Counted from the stretch's first letter, positions 35,657-43,203 are shown. The stretch is 64,000 nucleotides of DNA from Sphingomonas metalli (GCF_014641735.1 NZ_BMIH01000004.1:248001-312000); one strand, 5' to 3'. Program-made: numbers and translations. The notes: generated from the letters alone by a model not told the origin.

Positions 35657-36361
35657 TCAGAAATCCCGGTAGAAGGGGGCGCTGAGGGTCAGCGCCTGTT
35701 GGCTGAGCGGATCGATGAACGGGCTGCCGACCGGTGCGCGGGGCAGCGCCCGCCACTGCGCGTTGAAGCTGCGCGCGCCGAGGTCGGGCCGGGTGTTGAG
35801 GACGAAATAGACCCCGTTCCACATGCCCTGGAAGGTGGCGCGCGGCATCGACTGGAGCCCGAGCGACGGATCGCCGAGCAGCACCCGGTCGCCGACCACG
35901 CCCTTCACCACGACGAAGTGGCGATAGCCCTTGGTGGTGATCAACGCGATGCCGGGGAGGCGGCGCTTGGCGATCGCATCGAGCGACACCTTGTAGCCGT
36001 CCGCGCCCAGCTTCTGGTCGGCGAGGTAGCGCTTCATGTCGAGCAGCGAGAAGCCCACCCGGCGGATCTGGGCACGGTCGCCTTCGCGCCACATGCCGGT
36101 GAAGACCTCGGTCTCCGATCGCGGCAGGCCGTAATGATAGTGGAGCAGCGTCGCCAGCGCGGCCGAGCCGCAGCTGAAATCATATTGCTGGCGCACCACC
36201 GTGTTAAACTTGCGCGCCAGCATCGAGGCGACCGGCACGCTATAGTCGCCCGCGCCCGTCGTGGACGCGGCGAAGCGCGGGTCGCCATGGCCGATCTGCG
36301 CGGCGCAGCCGCCGGTCGCGGCGGCCAGCAGCAGCGGCAGCAGCGTCCGGCCCGGGCTCAT
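35657..36361 (-). CDS. C39-type cysteine peptidase, exported (FapD-like)
   Basis: The 234-residue protein is a stand-alone C39 (bacteriocin-processing-like) peptidase without an ABC transporter. The nucleophile is Cys64 in RQQYDFSCGSAALATLLHYH, the His is His148 in GYRHFVVVKGV and the Asp is Asp164 in LLGDPSLGL, in the order and spacing of the family. A signal peptide with a possible lipobox (ATGGC, Cys19) directs it to the periplasm. Its ATG overlaps the stop of the small secreted protein gene (ATGA, 36358-36361). FapD of the Pseudomonas amyloid system is also a lone C39 peptidase at this operon position. Substrates may be the neighbouring secreted proteins. Confidence 0.85.
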   Translation of the reverse strand: MSPGRTLLPLLLAAATGGCAAQIGHGDPRFAASTTGAGDYSVPVASMLARKFNTVVRQQYDFSCGSAALATLLHYHYGLPRSETEVFTGMWREGDRAQIRRVGFSLLDMKRYLADQKLGADGYKVSLDAIAKRRLPGIALITTKGYRHFVVVKGVVGDRVLLGDPSLGLQSMPRATFQGMWNGVYFVLNTRPDLGARSFNAQWRALPRAPVGSPFIDPLSQQALTLSAPFYRDF

Positions 36362-36705
36362 TGCGGCGGCGCGAGGTTGATGACGACGTTCATCGCCGAG
36401 TTGATCGCGACATTGTTGCCGCTGTTGGCGCTGATCACCGCCAGGCCCGACAGGTTCTGGAACGCCTGTCCGTCGATCGTCACCGTGCCGGTCGTCGAAT
36501 TGCCGGTGACGCTGTTGTTCTGAACGGTGTTGCGCTGGTCGGCCTGGGCGATCTGCGTGCCGTGATCCTCGCGCCCGGCGATCGCGCCGAGATCGGTCTC
36601 GGTCAGCGCCGAGGCCTCGAAGCCGGCGGCGGCGACCTCCTGCCCCGTCGCGGGGCCGGGGAGCCACAGGGCGAGCAGCCCCAGCGGCACGATCCGTCTA
36701 CGCAT
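36358..36705 (-). CDS. Small secreted protein with the amyloid-like C-terminal motif
   Basis: From ATG 36703-36705 a 115-residue product has a signal peptide (cleavage near GPATGQ, residues 17-22), a segment LTETDLGAIAGR (34-45) resembling a C39 leader ending, and an Asn/Thr/Gln-rich remainder. The C-terminal part (82-110) FQNLSGLAVISANSGNNVAI then NSAMNVVINL closely parallels the last 35 residues of the large repeat protein upstream (FQNFAGMQALNVNTG then QNANVSVAV). It could be a minor or nucleating fibre subunit like FapB. It overlaps the C39 gene by four bases and lies downstream of an intercistronic terminator. Confidence 0.7.
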   Translation of the reverse strand: MRRRIVPLGLLALWLPGPATGQEVAAAGFEASALTETDLGAIAGREDHGTQIAQADQRNTVQNNSVTGNSTTGTVTIDGQAFQNLSGLAVISANSGNNVAINSAMNVVINLAPPQ

Positions 36706-36740
36706 GACTTGTCCCCTCATCCTTCGTCTGTCCGTGCGCC

Positions 36741-36780
36741 AAAAAGGGGAGGGCGGATCCTTCCCGTGGGTCCGCCCTCC
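36741..36780 (-). terminator. Intercistronic terminator after the repeat-protein gene
   Basis: On the minus strand GGAGGGCGGA and TCCGCCCTCC form a perfect 10-bp stem, followed by CCTTTTTGG. It starts ten bases after the stop of the gene at 36791-38125 and lies 36 bases before the start of the small secreted protein gene. Partial readthrough would give much more mRNA for the repeat protein than for the downstream peptidase and barrel. Confidence 0.8.
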
Positions 36781-36790
36781 GCCGAGGCTA

Positions 36791-38125
36791 TCAGCGGTTG
36801 ATGTCACCGGCCGTGACAGCGACGCTGACATTCGCGTTCTGCGAGGCGCCCGCGCCGGTATTGACGTTGAGCGCCTGCATGCCCGCGAAATTCTGGAACG
36901 CGGTATCGCCCGTGGTGAGGCTGTTGTTGGTGGTGCTCGATTCGCCAGCGGTGCCGGCGAAGGTCACCTTCACGCCCGAGACATAGTTGGACAGGGTGGA
37001 CGAGGCGACCATCGCGCCGTCGCCGAACGTGCTGGTCGGCGCCAGATTGGCGTCGCCGGCATTGAACGTCTCGTCCGCCGAATAGTTGGCGACCGAGTTG
37101 TTCGTGTTGTCGACCTGGTTGTTGTAGTTCGTCGTGTTCGTGTTGTTCGAACCGTTGGTCGACGAGTCGGCCACGTCGTTCGACGACGAATCGGTGTTGT
37201 AGGTCTGGTTGTTGTTGTTCGTCGTGTTGGTCGAGTTGTTGCTGTTGTCGACCTGGTTGTTGTTGTTGGTCGTCGACGCGCTGTTGTAGCTGTCGCTGGT
37301 GTTGCCGCCATTGTAGCTGCCGTCGGTCGACGCATCCGAATTGTAGCTGTCGCTGGTGTTGCCACCATTGTAGCTGTCGTTGGTCGAGCTGTTCGAGGCG
37401 TCGGTGTTGGTCACGTCGCCACGGGTCGACGAGCTGTCGGTGTTGGTGGTGGTGGTGACGTCGCCGCGCGTCGACGAGCTGTCGGTGTTGGTCGTGTTCA
37501 TCGTGCTGGTGTTGGTCGTCGTGGCGGTGTTGCCGCTATTGTCGGTCGACGCATCGGTGTTGGTCGACGTGTTCGTCGTCGTCGCGGTGTTGCCGCTGTC
37601 GTTCGTCGACGCGTCGGTGTTGGTGGTCGACGCGCTGTTGTAGCTGTCGTTGGTCGAGCTGTTCGACGCGTCGGTGTTGGTCACGTCGCCGCGGGTCGAG
37701 GAGCTGTCGCTGCTCCAGTTGCTGGTGCTGCTGCTGTTGGTCGTGTTGGCGGTATTGCCGCTATTGTCCGTCGAAGTGTTGGTGGTGTTGGCGGTGTTGC
37801 CGCTATTGTCGGTCGACGCATCGGTATTGGTCGACGTGTTCGTCGTGCTGGCGCTGTTGTAGCTGTCGTTGGTCGAGCTGTTCGACGCATCGGTGTTCGC
37901 CACGTCGCCGCGGGTCGACGAGGCGTCGGTGTTGGTCGTCGTGCTCGTGTTGCTGGTCGAGGCGCTGTTCCCCGAATCGCTGACAGTGATGTCCCCGGTG
38001 CTGAGGCTGCTGTCGGCGGCCGCATTGCCGCCGGCGCCCTGCGAGGCGTCCTGCGCGCTGGCGACGCTGGCGGTGGCGGCGAGCAGCGCCGCGACCGAAG
38101 TGCTGATGATCAGGCTGGTCTTCAT
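36791..38125 (-). CDS. Secreted Ser/Thr/Asn/Asp-rich repeat protein, probable fibre (amyloid-like) subunit
   Basis: The start at ATG 38123-38125 gives 444 residues with a clear signal peptide (MKTSLIISTSVAALLAATAS...AQ). Residues about 45-340 are tandem low-complexity repeats of S, T, N and D, built from units such as SSTRGDVTNTDASNSSTNDS and TDNSGNTATTTNTSTNTDAS, with Tyr in DSYNSAST and DSYNGGNT. RGD occurs four times. The last 100 residues are different and end in FQNFAGMQALNVNTGAGASQ then NANVSVAVTAGDINR, a motif shared with the small protein at 36358. No cysteine is present. It is first structural gene of the locus, with its own terminator. Fibre or adhesin function is inference from composition and neighbours. 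Confidence 0.72.
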   Translation of the reverse strand: MKTSLIISTSVAALLAATASVASAQDASQGAGGNAAADSSLSTGDITVSDSGNSASTSNTSTTTNTDASSTRGDVANTDASNSSTNDSYNSASTTNTSTNTDASTDNSGNTANTTNTSTDNSGNTANTTNSSSTSNWSSDSSSTRGDVTNTDASNSSTNDSYNSASTTNTDASTNDSGNTATTTNTSTNTDASTDNSGNTATTTNTSTMNTTNTDSSSTRGDVTTTTNTDSSSTRGDVTNTDASNSSTNDSYNGGNTSDSYNSDASTDGSYNGGNTSDSYNSASTTNNNNQVDNSNNSTNTTNNNNQTYNTDSSSNDVADSSTNGSNNTNTTNYNNQVDNTNNSVANYSADETFNAGDANLAPTSTFGDGAMVASSTLSNYVSGVKVTFAGTAGESSTTNNSLTTGDTAFQNFAGMQALNVNTGAGASQNANVSVAVTAGDINR

Positions 38126-38464
38126 CCCCGTTGTCCTCTCGATCTGAACAAGGAGCGATGCCCCCCTGTTGGGGACACGGCCCGTTCCTGCGGAACACCG
38201 GTTAACTAAGCGTTCATCTTCTCCCTCCGCCCCCTGCATCCGGGCGAAATGAGCGTGCCGGAACGGGTGGAAACAGCCTGCCCATCTGGGGGGAACGGGG
38301 GCGCAACGACCGGTGCAACTACGGGCCTGATCTAGGTTGGGTCTGGCACTATGAACGGCATCCCGGCGACGGCTGGGATCTCGGGCGTGTGTCGGGGCAG
38401 GAGCTGCGGCAGGCCCCGGCCTGCGCCGGGGCGACGGCTATTCCATGGCTGGTGGGGAGGCGCG
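38126..38464. other. Gap upstream of the repeat-protein gene: likely promoter region and a family E repeat
   Basis: This 339-base stretch has no protein-like frame. The part near 38126-38260 contains the ribosome-binding site (GAGAGGACAAC on the minus strand) and AT-richer sequence around TTAACTAAGCG (38200-38212) that may hold the promoter of the fibre locus. A family E repeat occupies 38356-38437, next to the 3' end of the LuxR-type gene. Confidence 0.4.
38356..38437. repeat. Intergenic palindromic repeat, family E
   Basis: CGGCATCCCGGCGACGGCTG at the left, GGGGCAGGAGCTGCGGCAGG in the centre and GGCCTGCGCCGGGGCGACGG at the right. It separates the LuxR-type regulator gene from the repeat-protein gene on the same strand and could act as a transcription boundary. 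Confidence 0.65.
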
Positions 38465-39586
38465 TCAGCCGGCGCGAAACTGGAAGTCTCCGCGCACCGC
38501 GCGCTGGTAGCGGACGAGGAGCTGGATCAGGTCGGCCTGGCGGTGGACGTCGGTCTTGGCGAAGATCTGCTTGAGATAGGCGCGGGCGGTGTCGGGCTTG
38601 ATCCGCATGTCGGCCGCCGCGTCCCCCAGCGTCGCGCCGCCGAGCAGCCGGGCGACGAGCTGCGTCTCGACCGGCGACAGGCCGTGCAGCTGGCAGATCG
38701 CCTCCACCCCGCGCAGGCCGCCCTTTTCCGGGCGCATGACATAGACGATCGCGGTGGCGCGCCCTTCCGCCTCGTCGGGCGTGGCGGGGGCGATCACCAT
38801 GACGAGAGGGCGCCCCTCGCCGCCGCGATCGAGGAACAGCATCATGCAATAGCGCTCGGCCTGGCTGCCGCCCGCGGGCATGGCGAGCACCTGGTCGAGC
38901 GCCGCCTGGAAGCGGATCGCATCCTGGTAGCGGATCGGACGCAGCAGCCCGCGGCGCAGCTCCACGCCGTCGCGATCGGCGAGGATCGCGTCGGCGGCAT
39001 GGTTGCTGACGAGGACGCCGTGATCCTCGCCGACGACGAGGATGCCGCATTCGCTATGGTCGAGCGTGGCGAGCAGCGCGCGGTTGCGCTCGCGCGCGGT
39101 GTCGAGCGCCTGCCACAGCTCCTGCATCGGCCCGGCCATGGCGGCGAGCGCCGGAACGGTGGCGAGCAGGCGCTCCCCCGCGCCGGGGCGGGCGAGGTCG
39201 GCGGCCATGAAAACGAGGAGCAGCCGCCCCCGTCGCGCGCCGGGCTCGACCAGCAATCCGCGATGCTCGGGCGCGCCGGCGGCATGAAGCCAGCCGGCCC
39301 GTGCCGTGGGATCGCGCGCTTCCTCGACCAGTTGGGCCAGCGCATCGTCGCTGCCCGGTGCCAGCGTCGCGAGGCCGCAGGGCTGGGCGGCGGTGTCGTG
39401 CAGTTCGGCGTCGGGCGGCAGCAGCGCGGCGGCGGCGGCGCCCGCGATCCGCGCCAGCCCCTCGGCGAAGCGGTCGAGCGGCTCGGCCCGGCGCAATGCC
39501 CGCAGCGCCGGCGACGGCGGGCGATGCAACAGCCTCTGCGCATCCGGAACGGCATGCGCGACCGGATCGATGTGCAACATCGGCAT
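38465..39586 (-). CDS. LuxR-type (helix-turn-helix) regulator with a PAS-like sensor
   Basis: The 373-residue protein ends in a LuxR-type DNA-binding domain (about residues 305-360): LSPVETQLVARLLGGATLGD, then AAADMRIKPDTARAYLKQIF and AKTDVHRQADLIQLL. A PAS-like segment precedes it (LLATLDHSECGILVVGEDHG then VLVSNHAADAILADRDG), and the first 150 residues are Ala-rich and helical. There is no receiver domain. It lies immediately upstream of, and is read in the same direction as, the fibre-like locus, so it may control it. The start codon ATG 39584-39586 has a weak ribosome-binding site. The signal sensed is unknown. Confidence 0.85.
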   Translation of the reverse strand: MPMLHIDPVAHAVPDAQRLLHRPPSPALRALRRAEPLDRFAEGLARIAGAAAAALLPPDAELHDTAAQPCGLATLAPGSDDALAQLVEEARDPTARAGWLHAAGAPEHRGLLVEPGARRGRLLLVFMAADLARPGAGERLLATVPALAAMAGPMQELWQALDTARERNRALLATLDHSECGILVVGEDHGVLVSNHAADAILADRDGVELRRGLLRPIRYQDAIRFQAALDQVLAMPAGGSQAERYCMMLFLDRGGEGRPLVMVIAPATPDEAEGRATAIVYVMRPEKGGLRGVEAICQLHGLSPVETQLVARLLGGATLGDAAADMRIKPDTARAYLKQIFAKTDVHRQADLIQLLVRYQRAVRGDFQFRAG

Positions 39587-39711
39587 CCTCCCTTCGTCCC
39601 CCGCCCCGTCGTCCGCAGCTAGGAGATGAACGGGTTGTTATCATTAACGCGTGTCAGGCGAATAGCTTAACTGGACTATGCGGCACGTTTTTCCGCACCC
39701 AACTGTGCCAT

Positions 39712-39744
39712 TTTGCGCCAGTTTCGCATCGATTTGCGCCAATT
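39712..39744. promoter_or_regulatory. Direct repeats upstream of the LuxR-type gene
   Basis: TTTGCGCCAGTT (39712-39723) and TTTGCGCCAATT (39733-39744) are 11/12 identical and spaced 21 bp start to start, two turns of the helix. They lie 126-158 bases upstream of the LuxR-type gene in a 249-base gap. A regulator or activator site is a reasonable guess. Confidence 0.35.
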
Positions 39745-39835
39745 CGGTTCGGAAAAGCCGAGCGCGCCGCTAGGATGACGCCATGGCGGGGGCATCCGGC
39801 ATCCGGCATCCTGACCGGCGGGCGCGGCGATGGGC

Positions 39836-40246
39836 TCAGCGTTCCAGCCAGCGCATCGCCTCGTCAAAGGACAGGAAGGCGGCGTGGGTGACGGGGTTGA
39901 GGCCCCGCTTCATCTGGAGAAGCGCGAGGTTGGAGGCGACGAGGATCGCGGCCTTGTCGGGCGGCCGGTACATGTCGCGGATCACGCCATGGACATAGCC
40001 CGCGACATCGGGCGACTGGACGGCGGCGAGACGGATGTCGACCAGGGTGCGGGTGCGTCCCCGCGTCCGCGCCTCGTCGAGGATGCGCTCGAACTCGACC
40101 ATATGCTCCGCGACATAGTCCATCGTCCAGAAGCCGCGCCCGACGACGCGCAGGAAGTTGGTGGCGCGGGTATAGGTGGTGGTGATGTCGTTGCCGGGCG
40201 GCAGGATCACCGTCGTGGGTCGCGGGGAATAGGCCGTCGCGTGCAT
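39836..40246 (-). CDS. SpoIIAA/STAS-like hypothetical protein
   Basis: The 136-residue protein has alternating strands and helices (FWTMDYVAEHMVEFERILDE, RTRTLVDIRLAAVQSPDVAG, KAAILVASNLALLQMKRG, HAAFLSFDEAMRWL), the order of the SpoIIAA-like/STAS-type domains often seen in small proteobacterial proteins. No catalytic residues are obvious. It stands alone on the minus strand with about 120 bases to the next gene. Similar proteins often have the C-terminal FxSxDEAxxWL pattern that is clear here. Role unknown. Confidence 0.7.
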   Translation of the reverse strand: MHATAYSPRPTTVILPPGNDITTTYTRATNFLRVVGRGFWTMDYVAEHMVEFERILDEARTRGRTRTLVDIRLAAVQSPDVAGYVHGVIRDMYRPPDKAAILVASNLALLQMKRGLNPVTHAAFLSFDEAMRWLER

Positions 40247-40367
40247 CGAAACCTCCAGGCGAGACGGGCAGCACTGGCGAAGGCGCGTTAAAGATTGATG
40301 TGGATCAATGGATGCGATCGCCGTTTACCCTGCATCCGCCTGGCTCAGCGCGATCTTTTCTGCCGCG

Positions 40368-41438
40368 TCAATTCTGCCGGAACAGCCGGTCGGGATGGAG
40401 CAGGACGGGCAGGCCGGCCAGTATCGCCCGGGCATAGGGCACCCGGGCGAAGGAGATGTCGAGCGGGCCGAGAGCGAGCGTGGTCGACGCCTCCGGCACC
40501 GGAGCGGCCGGCGCGGCCGGAGCGCTGGCCGGCTCTGTCTGGGTCTGGGTCTGGGTCTGCGCCTCCGGGGCGGCCGGGGCGCGGGCCGGGGCAGGAAGCG
40601 CAGCGGCCTGGCCGAGGATGGCGGCGGTCTCGATCACGTCGAGCGCCTGATGCGCCAACGCATAGCGGCGCGCGGCGGCCATCCAGGCACCGGCCTGCGC
40701 CGCGCCGGGCAGCCGCGCGACCTCCTGCCGGGCCGCCTCGACCTGTCCGTCGTCGAGCAGCCGGCGGGCGCGGGCGAGCCGGTCGACCGGCGCGGTCGAG
40801 GGCGTGCCTTCCTTGCGCAGGACGATCAGGTTGCCGACTTCGCGCCGCAGCTGGGTGAGCCAGTCGGCGCCCGCGCCGGACTGGAGCGTGGGGGCGATCG
40901 CGTCGAGTCCCTGGCGCAGATCCTCGATCGTCACCGGCTGGTGCGCGGCCTGGATCACCACCGCGACCGCGCGCGGCTGCGCGGCGACGAAGCGGGTGCG
41001 CAGCTGCTCCTCGAGATAGCCGAGCCCGGTGCCGCGATCGATCGCCCGGCGGGCGGCGAAGGCGACCATCAGCGCCTCGGCGCGGGCCGCCTGCGTCCCG
41101 GCGGCGGCCGCATCGCTCGCGACCGCGGCGGTGCGCGCCTCCAGCGCCGTCAGCTGCCCGGCGAGCGCCGCCTCGCGCGTGACCAGCGCGGTGGGGTCGA
41201 CCGCCGGCGCCTGGCCGTTGGCGCCGAGCGGCTGGGCGGGGACGAACCCCTCCGCCGCGGCGTCGCCGGTCGCGCCCTTGCGGGCTTCGCTCGTGCTGCC
41301 CAGCCCCAGGTCGAAACCGGCGCGCATCGCATAGCCGACCGCCAGTCCGCCGATCGCGAAGGCGAGGAGCAGCATCAGCAGCATCGCGCCCCAGCGGCGC
41401 TGCGGCTGCGGGCTATGCAAGGGGGGCAGGCTGCTCAT
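40368..41438 (-). CDS. Mitofilin-like / HemX-like membrane protein downstream of hemD
   Basis: The protein has one N-terminal transmembrane helix (WGAMLLMLLLAFAIGGLAVG, near residue 20) followed by a long Ala-rich helical, coiled-coil-like periplasmic part and a Thr/Gln repeat (TQTQTQT). This matches the mitofilin-like (COG4223) proteins encoded after hemD in many alphaproteobacteria. ATG 41436-41438 is preferred as start, giving 356 residues; a TTG at 41472-41474 overlapping the hemD stop (TTGA) would add 12. It is third gene of the minus-strand set hemC-hemD-mitofilin-like. A role in membrane organisation is suggested by the family only. Confidence 0.8.
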   Translation of the reverse strand: MSSLPPLHSPQPQRRWGAMLLMLLLAFAIGGLAVGYAMRAGFDLGLGSTSEARKGATGDAAAEGFVPAQPLGANGQAPAVDPTALVTREAALAGQLTALEARTAAVASDAAAAGTQAARAEALMVAFAARRAIDRGTGLGYLEEQLRTRFVAAQPRAVAVVIQAAHQPVTIEDLRQGLDAIAPTLQSGAGADWLTQLRREVGNLIVLRKEGTPSTAPVDRLARARRLLDDGQVEAARQEVARLPGAAQAGAWMAAARRYALAHQALDVIETAAILGQAAALPAPARAPAAPEAQTQTQTQTEPASAPAAPAAPVPEASTTLALGPLDISFARVPYARAILAGLPVLLHPDRLFRQN

Positions 41439-41470
41439 CGCGGGCGTTATCTGCGCGCGCGCGGTCGCGG

Positions 41471-42121
41471 TCAATCGGCGAGGTGCAGCGCCAGCGCGAC
41501 GAGTGCCGCGTCGTCGAGGTGCGGGCTGGCGGCGACCTGCGCCCAGCCGTCGCCCGCCGCGGCTGCGATGGCCGGGCCGAGCGCGGCGAGGCGGATCGCG
41601 GCGCGGGCGGCGGGGGGCACCAGCACGGCGAGGCGGCGGGCGGCGCGGACGGAATGCAGAAGCGCGACGCTGCCGGCCAGCGACTCCACCGCCTGCGTGC
41701 CCAGCGGCAGCGGATCGGCGGCATAGACGGTGATCGCGGTGACGCCGGGCAGCGCCACCCGCTCGCGCCCGGCGAGGTGGAGCAGCCGCTGCGGCGGGAG
41801 GCCGGCGACGAGCGTCGCGGCGTCGGCCCCGCCGGTCGTCACGACCCTGAAGCCGGCGGCGCGGGCGGCCTCCGCCGTCGCCGCGCCGACGGCATGGACG
41901 GGCAGCGCCGCCAGCCGGGCCAGCGCCGCGCCGCCCAGCCGCATCGCATTGGCGCTGGTGACGAGCAGCGCGTCGAAGGCGGCCGGGTCAGGCGCCTGCC
42001 ATGCGACCGGGACGACCGCGAACAGGGGCAGGCGGATCGCGGTCCCGCCCGCGTCCGCGATCCTCGCGGCGGTGCGCGCATTGCCCGGCTCGGGCCGCAG
42101 CACCGCGAGCGGCCGGGTCAC
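41471..42121 (-). CDS. hemD: Uroporphyrinogen-III synthase (HemD)
   Basis: HemD cyclises hydroxymethylbilane to uroporphyrinogen III. The sequence is poorly conserved in general, but the start PLAVLRPEPGNARTAARIAD, the FDALLVTSANAMRLGG segment, PVHAVGAATAEAARAAGF and LLHLAGRE follow the family pattern in order. Translation begins at GTG 42119-42121, overlapping the hemC stop as GTGA, and gives 216 residues, slightly short but acceptable. The long upstream open frame is antisense and shadow sequence. Position between hemC and a mitofilin-like gene supports the call. Confidence 0.88.
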   Translation of the reverse strand: MTRPLAVLRPEPGNARTAARIADAGGTAIRLPLFAVVPVAWQAPDPAAFDALLVTSANAMRLGGAALARLAALPVHAVGAATAEAARAAGFRVVTTGGADAATLVAGLPPQRLLHLAGRERVALPGVTAITVYAADPLPLGTQAVESLAGSVALLHSVRAARRLAVLVPPAARAAIRLAALGPAIAAAAGDGWAQVAASPHLDDAALVALALHLAD

Positions 42122-43029
42122 GCGCCGAACAGCGACCGGACTGGCTCGGGGGCACGGGCGAGCAGGTCGGCGGCGAGCGCGCTGCCCAGATCCTCGCCCG
42201 CGACGCCCTCGACCAGCCCCTCGACACAGGCGGAGCCGTCCTCGGCAAGAAGCTCGCCGCGCAGCGTCAGCGTCTCGCCCGCCAGGCTGGCGAGCGCGGC
42301 GACGGGCGAGTGGCAGTCGGCCCGGAGCGCGGCGAGCAGGCCGCGCTCGGCCGCGACGCAGCGGTGGGTGGGCGTGTCGTCGATCGCGGCGACCAGCAGG
42401 CCGGTCACGGCGTCGTCGGCGCGCACCTCGATTCCCACCGCGCCCTGCGCCGGCGCGGGGAGCATCGTGTCGGTGGCGAGCGCATGGCCGACCTCGCCGC
42501 GGCCCAGCCGGTCGAGCCCGGCGGCGGCGAGCAGGGTCGCGTCCATCTCGCCCGCGGCGAGCCGGCCGAGCCGCGTCTCGACATTGCCGCGCAGGAGGAC
42601 GATCGAGAGGTCCGGCCGGGCGCGGAGCAGCTGCGCGCGGCGGCGCGGGCTGCTGGTGCCGACCACCGCGTTCGGCCGCAGGTCGGCGAGCGTCTCCGCC
42701 CCGATCAGCCGGTCGCGCACATCGGCGCGGGGCAGCATCGCCGCGATGCGGATCGCGGCGGGGCGGACCGTCTCGACATCCTTCATCGAATGGACCGCGG
42801 CGTCGATCTCGCCCGCCAGCAGCGCACGGTCGAGCTCCTTGGTCCACAGCGCCTTGCCGCCGATCTCGGCCAGCGCGCGGTCCTGCACCCGGTCGCCGGT
42901 GGTGCGGATGACGACCAGCTCCACCTCCCCCTCCGCCCAGCCATGCGCCGCGCACAGCGCCGCGCGGACCATCCCCGCCTGGGTGAGCGCAAGCGGCGAA
43001 CCCCGCGTGCCGAGCCTGATGCGAACCAT
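42118..43029 (-). CDS. hemC: Hydroxymethylbilane synthase (porphobilinogen deaminase, HemC)
   Basis: HemC joins four porphobilinogen units into hydroxymethylbilane, a step of heme synthesis. The start MVRIRLGTRGSPLALTQAG, the IGGKALWTKELDRALLAGEI-like region, DAAVHSMKDVET and GTSSPRRRAQLLRARPDL are diagnostic. The dipyrromethane cofactor Cys is in LRADCHSPVAALA. ATG 43027-43029 gives 303 residues; the frame continues upstream without similarity. It is divergent from tsaD, an arrangement common in alphaproteobacteria, with a family F repeat in the gap. Confidence 0.96.
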   Translation of the reverse strand: MVRIRLGTRGSPLALTQAGMVRAALCAAHGWAEGEVELVVIRTTGDRVQDRALAEIGGKALWTKELDRALLAGEIDAAVHSMKDVETVRPAAIRIAAMLPRADVRDRLIGAETLADLRPNAVVGTSSPRRRAQLLRARPDLSIVLLRGNVETRLGRLAAGEMDATLLAAAGLDRLGRGEVGHALATDTMLPAPAQGAVGIEVRADDAVTGLLVAAIDDTPTHRCVAAERGLLAALRADCHSPVAALASLAGETLTLRGELLAEDGSACVEGLVEGVAGEDLGSALAADLLARAPEPVRSLFGA

Positions 43030-43108
43030 GCGGGGCTCTTGGCATTGCGGGGCGGGAAACCCAAGCCCCGAAGGCCATCTCCCAACTCCCATCTCCCAAC
43101 TCCACTTC

Positions 43109-43203
43109 CGTCACCCCGGCGGAGGCCGGGGTTCAGTTGGGTGGAGGCCAGTGGGACTCACGTGCGCCCCCTAGCTGGACCCCGGCCTGCGCTGGGGTGA
43201 CGG
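43109..43203. repeat. Intergenic palindromic repeat, family F
   Basis: CGTCACCCCGGCGGAGGCCG at the left and GGCCTGCGCTGGGGTGACGG at the right, with CAGTTGGGTGGA and CTAGCTGGACC inside. A second copy is at 19143-19239. It occupies most of the gap between divergent hemC and tsaD, so their promoters must overlap or flank it. Confidence 0.7.

Noticed and set aside
36791-38125. Regular short repeats that could be taken for a CRISPR array or minisatellite
   Set aside because: The repeats keep one reading frame, vary in length and have no unique spacers; they encode a secreted repeat protein with a signal peptide.
37380-38147. Hydrophobic Val/Leu-rich plus-strand frames opposite the repeat protein
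   Set aside because: They are the complement of Asn/Ser/Thr/Asp codons (GTT, GCT, GGT, GTC) and have no ribosome-binding site or membrane-protein pattern beyond composition.
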